Of a stretch of 64,000 nucleotides of DNA, positions 15,201-27,200 are shown piece by piece. Under the pieces are notes generated by a model. It was given only the letters and a program-made list of their open reading frames with translations, had not been told where the DNA came from and did not search any database. The position numbers were made by a program, and so were the translations under genes. The stretch comes from Owenia fusiformis (Eukaryota > Annelida > Polychaeta > Sabellida > Oweniidae). How positions within the stretch are numbered: position 1 is the first letter of the stretch; each line of letters begins with the position of its first letter. The DNA lies in NCBI GenBank assembly GCA_903813345.2, contig CAIIXF020000001.1, positions 1,052,001 to 1,116,000 of the forward strand. Direction: 5' to 3'.

Positions 15201-18200
15201 TTTCACATCATTATGAACTTTCATAAAAGACACAATAATTTGGTATTTTTCTATATGAGCATAAATTAAAGTACATGTATGAGTAAATATTCTACAGATA
15301 TAAACCCTTTTCATTAGGTGCAACATTAAAGACTGAATACTATGAAAAACTATATACAGTAAGGCCATTTCCAGCAAATTGGTGTGATTAAATAAAATGT
15401 AATGAAACATAGTTCTCAAACTGACAAATAAATATAACAGTTTTAAAGTTATGTTAATTTTATAATTTTGCTTTAGTAATATTTCATGGTCGATATATGA
15501 CTGGTGATGTCCCTGTGTATAAAACAATTACAAATAAATAATAAATCGATAAATTAACAGAAGTATGTTGAAGTATTGTTTTCTTTTTCTGCCTTACCTC
15601 TCTTTTCTGCATGGAGGATGAGTCTTGTAGCATGTCTAGTATAATTGGCATAAGGTCATCCATCCATTTCTTCATCTCAACTCCACTCACCTGAAATATT
15701 AATGAAAATATCAACAATTCTGATAGTGATAGTCACAACCAGCAATTAAATTGGAGGAATATATATGTACATATATTAAACACACATATTTATGATCTTA
15801 ATGCAAAAAATTGATCAAATATACTAAATAATTTTAAACATAAACCAGAGGTCATATATTGCACCACTACATAAAAATATTCAGTCGTTTTATCCTTAAA
15901 TTCAAATCAAAATTATATAATAAATATAATTTCAAAATCTTCCTCATGCTTGGAATAAGTACACATTTGCGCCAACACTGAATCAACTTGAAGCCAGAAT
16001 TCATTCGCATACATATCTTGCAAATAAAAAGGAAAATAATACACCATCTGACCTTTTTCATCCGTGAGTTTCAAGGGGTTTGATGTTGAATGCAAGACAA
16101 TACTTATAATACAGATCTCATGTTGCTTAAAACCAAGCAGGTTATTTTCTATTGTTGTGTTACTTAATATCAGCAATCTCATGGGGTAGAGAAAGATGGC
16201 GCTATAGTAACAATCAAATTATTATGCGCCTCAAGGGAATACGAACAATGTCATTAAGTTTAGACATTGCTGGCAACGCTTGAGGCAAGGTTAAGATTAG
16301 GATTTATTGGTTTCTTCATAAGTTGTTCTTCAAACAAAGAATAGAAGAGTTCATATTCTCCTCTTTCTTAAAGCTTATATAGACAAAGACACGCTGATGG
16401 CAAACATGTAACATTATCACTCATGGAAATATTATTGTCTCTTATTTAATGGAAGCTGGGTCTTTTCCAATATACCGAATTGAAATGGCATAAAGTAAAA
16501 CCTGTCAAATCCAAACACCACTGGAACTTGCTAAAAGTGTTCAGATTTATGGCAGATTAAAACAAGGCATTAATACGCAAAATGTCACCACCTGCCAATT
16601 GCTACAGATGATGTACACTGACCACCAAGCATCAGATGTCAAACAATATCCACAAAAAGTTTGAAACTATAACAATCTTGTGGTGTTGACGTAAAAAGGG
16701 AATTGAAAAAACTGGTCAAATTGAAAGTTAATTCAAATCAAAGAGGTGTTCAGATATACAAGTTTTCTTGTATTCTTTATGAAAATTATTTCCTGCCCAA
16801 AATCATTAAAATCATATGTACAGTAATTCTGGTTCTCCTTACTTGAGCCTGTTCCCCAATGGCAGCAAGCACACTGTTGACCACACCTGGGTTGTTGTCT
16901 TTTGTGTCCTTCAGCTTTGGAATCAGCACCTGATAAGGCATAGTTAATGGATTACAAATCAATTTTGATATATAAACTAGTGGTGTCAATTAACTGCTTG
17001 AGCATTAACTGGTTAACCGGGTGTTTTTACCGGTTAAAGTCGGTTAACCGGCGTGAAATTTGAACTGATAATGTATCACATGTATGAGTAGCTCATATGA
17101 AACTGACGCTTCAAAAACAAACAGATTAACATGCAAAGTAAGCGCGGGAAAGCAATGTGGCAGGGATTAAAGTTGCTAATTGGATGTTTGTAAGGAGTTA
17201 TCGAACTTATGACATGTAGGAGTAGCTTACGTGAAACTGACACTTTAAAACCAAACAGATTAGCATGCAATATAAGCGCGGGAAATAACAGAATTATACA
17301 CGGTCAACTAACCACCCATAAAAACACAGACCGGTCAAGGCATTATCAGCGGTTAAACGGTTAATACTTGACACCTCTAATATAAACACATATGTTTGTA
17401 AGTCAAGTTATTGAAATCAATACAAGTTTAAAGTATAATCAAGCTTTCTTTATAGAAAAAATGCAAATTCACAAACCTACCTTGAGTATTGGCTCCATGT
17501 ATGGTCGTATAAGACGAGGGGCGTTTGAGACAAGATGACCCAACATACGAGCAGCCTGTTCCTTATTGCGACCTACTCCACTATGCTCTAACTCCGTCAG
17601 AATCTATACGTAAAAATAGGACATGAAATCAATTGTTTTAACTCATACCCATTTATGTTACTCACATTTTGCAAAATCATGATTCTTTGTAAATATTGAT
17701 TAAGAAAACAATTCTGGTTGAAAATATTGAAAGAATATCATGTCTAATTTTAATGTTTTCAAAATCTACACACAATTAGGCCAAGAATTGATGGAAATGA
17801 CATTGTGGTTGTGCCACTATGATACAGGTGTCCTCATATAAAGGTTGTATTCATGGATTACCTGTATTAATGACATTGTGGTTGTGCCACTATGATACAG
17901 GTGTCCTCATATAAAGGTTGTATTCATGGATTACCTGTATTAATGACATTGTGGTTGTGCCACTATGATACAGGTGTCCTCATATAAAGGTTGTATTCAT
18001 GGATTACCTGTATTAATGACATTGTGGTTGTGCCACTATGATACAGGTGTCCTCATATAAAGGTTGTATTCATGGATTACCTGTATTAATGACATTGTGG
18101 TTGTGCCACTATGATAGAGGTGTCCTCATATAAAGGTTGTATTCATGGATTACCTGTATTAATGCCATTGTGGTTGTGCCACTATGATACATACAGGTGT

Positions 18201-21200
18201 CCTCATATAAAGGTTGTATTCATGGATTACCTGTATTAATGACATTGTGGTTGTGCCACTATGGATACAGGTGTCCTCATATAAAGGTTGTATTCATGGT
18301 TTACCTGTATTAATGACATTGTGGTTGTGCCACTATGATACAGGTGTCCTCATATAAAGGTTGTATTCATGGATTACCTGTATTATGATATTGTGGTTGT
18401 GCCACTAAATATGATACAGGTGTCCTCATATAAAGGTTGAATTCATGGATTACCTGTATTAATGATATTGTGGTTGTGCCACTATGATACAGGTGTCCTC
18501 ATATAAAGGTTATATTCATGGATTACCTGTATTAATGACATTGTGGTTGTGCCACTATGATACATACAGGTGTCCTCATATAAAGGTTGTATTCATGGAT
18601 TACCTGTATAAATGATATTGTGGTTGTGCCACTATGGATACAGGTGTCCTTATATAAAGGTTGAATTCATGGATTACCTGTATTATGATATTGTGGTTGT
18701 GCCACTATGGATACAGGTGTCCTCATATAAAAGTTGTATTCATGGATTACCTGTATTAATGACATTGCTGTTGTGCCACTATGATACAGGTGTCCTCATA
18801 TAAAGGTTGTATTCATGGATTACCTGTATTAATGATATTGTGGTTGTGCCACTATGATAGAGGTGTCCTCATATAAAGGTTGTATTCATGGTTTACCTGT
18901 ATTAATGATATTGTGGTTGTGCCACTATGATACAGGTGTCCTCATATAAAGGTTGTATCCATGGATTACCTGTATAAATGATATTGTGGTTGTGCCACTA
19001 TGATACAGGTGTCCTCATATAAAGGTTGTATTCATGGATTACCTGTATTAATGACATTGCTGTTGTGCCACTATGATACAGGTGTCCTCATATAAAGTTT
19101 GTATTCATGGATTACCTGTATTAATGATATTGTGGTTGTGCCACTATGATACAGGTGTCCTCATATAAAGGTTGTATCCATGGATTACCTGTATTATATA
19201 AAGGTTGTATTCATGGATTACCTGTATTATATAAAGGTTGTATTCATGGATTACCTGTATTATATAAAGGTTGTATTCATGGATTACCTGTATTAATGAC
19301 ATTGCTGTTGTGCCACTATGATACAGGTGTCCTCATATAAAGGTTGTATTCATGGATTACCTGTATTATGATATTGTGGTTGTGCCACTAAATATGATAC
19401 AGGTGTCCTCATATAAAGGTTGAATTCATGGATTACCTGTATTAATGATATTGTGGTTGTGCCACTATGATACAGGTGTCCTCATATAAAGGTTGTATTC
19501 ATGGATTACCTGTATTAATGACATTGTGGTTGTGCCACTATGGATACAGGTGTCCTCATATAAAGGTTGTATTCATGGATTACCTGTATTATGATATTGT
19601 GGTTGTGCCACTAAATATGATACAGGTGTCCTCATATAAAGGTTGTATTCATGGATTACCTGTATTAATGACATTGTGGTTGTGCCACTATGATACAGGT
19701 GTCCTCATATAAAGGTTGTATTCATGGATTACCTGTATTATGATATTGTGGTTGTGCCACTAAATATGATACAGGTGTCCTCATATAAAGGTTGAATTCA
19801 TGGATTACCTGTATTAATGATATTGTAGTTGTGCCACTATGATACAGGTGTCCTCATATAAAGGTTGAATTCATGGATTACCTGTATTATGATATTGTGG
19901 TTGTGCCACTATGATACAGGTGTCCTCATATAAAGGTTGTATTCATGGATTACCTGTATTAATGACATTGTGGTTGTGCCACTATGATAGAGGTGTCCTC
20001 ATATAAAGGTTATATTCATGGATTACCTGTATTAATGACATTGTGGTTGTGCCACTATGATACAGGTGTCCTCATATAAAGGTTATATTCATGGATTACC
20101 TGTATTAATGACATTGTGGTTGTGCCACTATGGATACAGGTGTCCTCATATAAAGGTTGTATTCATGGATTACCTGTATTAATGACATTGTGGTTGTGCC
20201 ACTATGATACATACAGGTGTCCTCATATAAAGGTTATATTCATGGATTACCTGTATTAATGACATTGTGGTTGTGCCACTATGATACAGGTGTCCTCATA
20301 TAAAGGTTGTATTCATGGATTACCTGTATTAATGACATTGTGGTTGTGCCACTATGATACAGGTGTCCTCATATAAAGGTTGTATTCATGGATTAGATGT
20401 ATTAATGATATTGTGGTTGTGCCACTATGATACAGGTGTCCTCATATAAAGGTTGAATTCATGGATTACCTGTATTAATGATATTGTGGTTGTGCCACTA
20501 TGATACAGGTGTCCTCATATAAAGGTTATATTCATGGATTACCTGTATTAATGACATTGTGGTTGTGCCACTATGATACAGGTGTCCTCATATAAAGGTT
20601 GAATTCATGGATTACCTGTATTAATGATATTGTGGTTGTGCCACTATGATACAGGTGTCCTCATATAAAGGTTATATTCATGGATTACCTGTATTAATGA
20701 CATTGTGGTTGTGCCACTATGATAGAGGTGTCCTCATATAAAGGTTGTATTCATGGCTTACCTGTATTAATGATATTGTGGTTGTGCCACTATGATAGAG
20801 GTGTCCTCATATAAAGGTTGTATTCATGGTTTACCTGTATTAATGATATTGTGGTTGTGCCACTATGGATACACTGGTGTCCTCATATAAAGGTTGTATT
20901 CATGGATTACCTGTATTAATGATATTGTGGTTGTGCCACTATGATAGAGGTGTCCTCATATAAAGGTTGTATTCATGGATTACCTGTATTAATGATATTG
21001 TGGTTGTGCCACTATGATAGAGGTGTCCTCATATAAAGGTTGTATTCATGGATTACCTGTATTAATGTCCTCATATAAAGGTTGTATTCATGGCTTACCT
21101 GTATTATATAAAGGTTGTATTCATGGATTACCTGTATTATATAAAGGTTGTATTCATGGATTACCTGTATTAATGTTTTCCTCAAAGATGGCATCACATA

Positions 21201-24200
21201 CGCAGGGTTAAGGTTACTAAGGCGACCAATGGTACAGATAGCAAGTTCCCGAATCTCAAACACTTCATCGTTAAGTGCAACAAAGAGGGCGCTCAAGTTC
21301 TCAGCCTGTGCAAGATGTCCATCAAATCTTTCGTCAAGAGATGCCAGTACACAATAACGAATATCAGGATCTGTAAGAAGTTTTCATTAAAAAAATAAAT
21401 GTAGTTCAGTTCATACAAATTACAATGCTTAATAAAATAATAACAAAATAATCTGATTTTTATTGTCATATTCTGGATAATTTTCTTTTAGTTATAGAAA
21501 TCTAATAACAATGAATGTTTTTTTAACTGGTCAATATTGGTTTCACTGAAAATAATTGGTTTAGAATACAAGGATACAACTTCCAGTAAACTTCTGGAGA
21601 GGTCAATAATTCTTGTGGTAAACAATGGAGGTATATCATTTTAAGTCTCCTGTAGACAGGTCTACAATCATATAGTGCAGTCAGAATGTGGGTTTCAGCG
21701 TGCGTTCAGAGGGATTTTATGAGACATAATTTTTCATGTTACTACTATGATTATACATATTTGTATGGATTATTAGATCTTAGTTTTTCAGCTTTTAGAT
21801 TTTGTGGCCATTTTACCCCCCATGGGCTAAAATTTGGACCCCTACTATAAAATTGGGCAAGAACTCAAAAAATACTCAGCGGAATGTTTCCAAATTACTA
21901 AGTTATATTGGTATAGGCTAACCAAATATATGATAAAAGTTTCATGTCACATGGTTCAGTGGTTGCCATGGAAATGGATGAGACATGCCCTTCGGGTGTC
22001 AATTTTCAGGCAAATTTTTCAGGACTGACAGAGTCATTTCATGCATATTTTGTCACCAATGTGTTAGGAAGGGTTAAAATGTAAATAGAAAACTTCTACA
22101 AGGCATTAACATGACAAAATGTCACCACCTAGTTGCTCACAATATTATGAGTTCAAACTTAAGTCAGATTTGAATTTCTGAGAACTTGTAAAGTCAAAGG
22201 ACGATTCTCGGTTTGGAGAACGAAGTTCATCAATCTAAATGAGCATTATCCCTGCTTCGGACAAATTTGATTTTTTTTACATAACATAGATTTGAGTGTC
22301 TTCTTTTGAATAGTCATAATTTAATTTGGGTAATATTTCTAGATTTTTCGCAAAAAAAATATTAGCGCAGCACACTGATGAACTTCTTTCCTCAAATCGA
22401 GACTTGTATTTTATTGAATCGGTCTAATTGAGCGTTATCCCTGCTTCAGACCAAGTTGTTATTTTTACATCTTGTAGATTTAAATGTCTTCTTTTGAATA
22501 TTCATAATTTAATTTGGGTAATATTTCTATATTTTTCATGAAAAATATTATTAGCCCAGGAGACTGTTCTCCAAACCGAGAATCGTCCTTTGAACTTCTG
22601 AAAAGATGTAGATGATTTTGAAAAAAAAATTAGTCAATTTGAAGCAAGTTGAAAAAAGACCTTTTTTGACCTTGAGAAGGTCATTGAAGGTCAAATGTCA
22701 AATCTAAAGTCAGATTTGAATTTCCGAGAACATGTAGATGATTTTGAAAAAAAATTTAGTCAATTTGAAGCAAGTTGAAAAAATACCTTTTTGACCTTTT
22801 TTGACTTTGAGAAGGTCATTGAAGGTCAAATGTCAAATCTTAAGTCAAATCTAAAGTCAGATTTGAATTTCTGAGATCGTAGATGATTTTGAAAATTTTT
22901 TTTAGTCAATTTGAAGCAAGTTGAAAAAATACCTTTTTGACCTTTTTTGACCTTGAGAAGGTCATTGAAGGTCAAATGTCAAATCTTAAGTCAAATCTTA
23001 AGTCAGATTTGAATTTCTGAGAACACGTAGATGATTTTGAAAATTTTTTTTAGTCAATTTGAAGCAAGTTGAAAACAGACCTTTTTGACCTTTTTTGACC
23101 TTGAGAATGTCATTGAAGGTCAAATGTCAAATCTAAAGTCAGATTTGAAGGTCAAATGTCAAATCTAAAGTCAGATTTGAATTTCTGAGAACATGTAGAT
23201 GATTTTGAAAAAAAATTTAGTCAATGTGAAGCAAGTTGAAAAAAGACCTTTTTGACCTTGAGAAGGTCATTGAAGGTCAAATGTCAAATCTAAAGTCAGA
23301 TTTGAACTTCTGAGAACATGTAGATGATTTTGAAAAAAATTGAAGTCAGTCTAAACAGTATTTGTTAAGTTATAGGAAGTTGTAAGAAATTGTTACAGAC
23401 GCCGGACGCCGGACGCCAACCGCCGGACGCCAACCACCAACCGCCGTCGCAAAAAAACGGAGACCATAACAATATGTCACCACTTTTGGTGGTGACATAA
23501 TAATATATTAGCAACAATTGTATGAAAAGATCAGTCCACAAAACCTCAGATTTTGGCCTTGTATTGGTCCATGACTTATACAGGGGTCTATTTCATAGAC
23601 TCGAGCTCCCTCATTGGATGGATGCTATAACTTTTGAAATAATGGAGATACAGGTCCCATTTTTTCAGATCTTCATAAATGGTTAGTTTTAAGTATTTTG
23701 TTATACTTTGGGAGCTGACATGTGATTGGTTGCCATGGTAACCAGGGTTTTAGGGAAATTCTGACCCCCACATTGGATGGATGCTATAACTTTTGAAATA
23801 AGGGAGATACATGTCTCATTATTTCAGATCTTAGACTATGATTGATTATAAATATTAAATTAGACTTTGAGAGCTGAAATTTGATTGGTTACCATGGTAA
23901 CTAGAGTTTTATTGAAATTTGGACCTCCTCAATTGATAAATGCTTTAACGTTTGAATTTAAGCAGATACAGATATCATCATTTCAGATCTTAAAAATTAA
24001 TTAGATTTGTGTATTGAATTAGACTTTGTAGCTTAGCATTTACTTGATTGCCATGGTAACCATGTTTCGTCGTCATGGTACCCTTAATTTTTTATTTCAT
24101 TCTTACCTTCATTTGAGAATGGTCAATTCACAACATGTTATACCAAAATGCTCAAAATTATCATTTTGCTCTTAATTTCAGCAATTTATCCTGTATGTCT

Positions 24201-27200
24201 GACAGTTTAGCTTCATTCCATTCTACTAGTTCTCACACATATTCTGACTCCCAACTTGTTTTTACTCATCATTACCGTTTTCATCTTCCACAATTGCCTC
24301 TTAATTAAAAATATCAACAATTTCTATTGCAAAGAAGGATTCTTTTGACCATTCTTGTGTTAAAGATTCATCAGGGAATTCACAGTTCATTCATGCAGTG
24401 TTGGGCATAATGGCAGAGCTGGGTTTAGGCTGGTGGGAATGTGTCCATACATAGGTTTGATAATTTACCCTCTTCAAATGTGAAAGAAAATGTCAACACC
24501 TTCACAAGTGAGGGCAGCACTGTTCTGTTTTGTTCTGTATCTCATGGGAAACAGCTCATCTCGTAATCTATTAGTGGCAGTTATTTTTCTATTTTTGCTG
24601 TATTTTTGCAGGTGAACAATTCAACTTTCGATTTTATGGTAGCAGGAATTCCTATATTGTTTCCTATTGAAAAAAACAACTTTAAGAATTGTTTGTCTTC
24701 TGCTTCAGTTGATTACTTTTCCTTTGTTCAGAAAGGCACTGGAGGAATCTGATCCAGTAAACGCATTGAAGGCTAATATAGCTTCACACAGGACCTGGTC
24801 CTAGGTTTGCAGCTACAGGGGTTGGGTTGAGCTTCTGACATCTAATGGGACAGAGTTCACATCAATTGAGGTTCTTAAGGTTGTTTTCATCATAATAGGA
24901 ATCAATATATATAGAAATTCCTGACACAAAAAAATCCAAAGTTGAATTGTTCACCAGTAAAAGTACAGCAGAATTACAAAAATATATTTGTAACTTACAT
25001 CAATTAGATAATGATATGACCTGTTTCACATAAGATATTCTCCAAAACAGAACAGTGCCCTCACTTATGGAGGTGTTGACATTTCAACTCTTCCCATCTT
25101 TCAAGATTGGTCCTTCACTGCTTTCATAGCAGCTAATATAATGCAATGTATTAAATGATGAACTCTTCCACCTTGTAATGATTGCTCATTATAACATTTG
25201 AAGAGGATGGATGATAAAACTTATATTTGGAAGTGGAAACATTATCCCCCCTCTCCCAGGAGTTCACTGTATATAAACCTCGAGGGGATCCTCAGCTCAG
25301 GTGGGGTACTTTTGACATTTGATGTGGCAATGGACCCAAATTTTAGGATCTGGTATGAGAATGCTCTCCAAATTATGACTTGAGAGGTATGGCAATGGTC
25401 AGATTTGGGAATGGTCGTGAAAAATATGTTGCCCATCACTTTTTGTAAATGTATGGCATTGATCTAGTATATCCTTAATGTGAGGTTGTTTTTGGTTGTT
25501 TTCCTCAATGATCTACCTTCTTCTCGAGGGAAATTTTGATTGGCCATGTTTTCATATCTGGATATTTGGTATGGCACTGGTCCTATATTTTGGTATTTGG
25601 TATGACCCTTTGGGCATTATTTTGGTTGATATCGGAATACATTCAAATTTGACAGATTGGATGGGAACATATTGATATTTGAGGGTTCAGCCTAGGATCC
25701 CAGCCCAATTTTATATACAGTGAACCCAAAGGGACCAGTCTTAACCCATTCTGCCAAGTCCAATACTGCATGAACGGACTAAATCCCCTGAGGATCCTCA
25801 ACTCCAGAATGGTCAAGACAAGCCTTCATTCCAACAGAAATGGTGGATATTTAAATCAAGAGACAATTGTGCAAAATGAAAACAGTAATGATGAGTACAA
25901 AAGAACAAAAAATTAGGAATGTTTGCATCTCTAGTATTATTGAGTCATGAGCATGTAAATCATATAAAATAGAAAAGAATCCCCAAATTAAGAATAAAAT
26001 GGTAACTTTGAGCAATTTGGTATTTTATGTCATGTATTGACCTATCTAGAATAAAGGTGAATCTGAAAACGAAAACAGCAGTTACCATGACAATGAAACA
26101 TGGTTACCATGGCAGACAAATAAATCCTAGCTTCCAAAGTCTAATACAGTACAGCATATTATTATTATCTTACATCTGAAAAGATTAGATCTTATCTGGC
26201 TGTATTTAAGAGTTATAGTGTTCATCAATTGTGGAGGTCTGAATTTCAACAAAACCCTGATTTCCATGGTAACCAATCAAATTTCAGCTCCCAAAGTCTA
26301 AATCAATACTTTAAATCAATCATTGTCAAAAATCTGAAAAAATGAGACATGAATCTCCCTTCTTTCAAAAGTTATAACATCCATCCAACGTCGGGGTCAG
26401 GATTTCCTTAAAACCCTGGTTACCATGGCAACCAATCATATACCAGCTCCAAACATATATTAAAATACTTAAAACAAACCATTTATGAAGATCTGAAAAA
26501 ATGAGACCTGTATCTCCCTTATTTCAAAAGTTATAGCATCCATCCAATGTGGGGGTCAGAATTTCCCTAAAACCCTGGTTACCATGGCAACCAATCACAT
26601 GTCAGCTCCCAAAGTAAGATAAAATACTTAAAACTAACCATTTATGAAGATCTGAAAAAATGAGACCTGTATCTCCATTATTTCAAAAGTTATAGCATCC
26701 ATCCAATGTGGGAGCTCGAGTCTATGAAATAGACCCCTGTATTAGTCATGGACCAATACAAGGCCAAAATCTGAGGTTTTGTGGACTGATCTTTACATAC
26801 AATTGTTGCTAATATATTATAGAAGTTTTCTATTTACATTTTAACCCTTCCTAACACATTGGTGACAAAATATGCATGAAATGACTCTGTCAGTCCTGAA
26901 AAATTGGCCTGAAAATTGACACCCGAAGGGCATGTTTTATCCATTTCCATGGCAACCACTTAACCATGTGACATGAAATTTTTATCATATATTTGGTTAG
27001 CCTATACCAATATAACCTAGTAATTTGGAAACATTCCACTGAGTATTTTTTGAGTTCTTGCCCAATTTTATAGTAGGGGTCCAAATTTTAGCCCATGGGG
27101 GGTAAAATGGCCACAAAATCTAAAAGCTGAAAAACTAAGATCTAATAATCCATGCAAATATGTATAATCATAGTAGTAACATGAAAAATTATGTCCCATG

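Noticed and set aside
16560-16700. Copy of the repeat insertion family in mTOR intron 14
   Set aside because: Only short shared words (AAGGCATTAA, AAAATGTCACCACCT) were seen, too little to delimit an element by eye.
18612-19712. Open frames with repeated [13 protein letters not shown] peptides
   Set aside because: They exist only because the minisatellite repeats without a stop in some frames. There is no start context or homology.
17798-21164. Regularly spaced repeats resembling a CRISPR array
   Set aside because: The whole 73-bp unit repeats with no unique spacers, and the locus is a eukaryotic intron. It is a minisatellite.
21834-27084. Paired frames starting [15 protein letters not shown] on plus (21834) and minus (26890) strands
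   Set aside because: They are mirror copies in the two palindrome arms, only 64 codons long, without recognisable domain; more likely chance frames in a transposon end.
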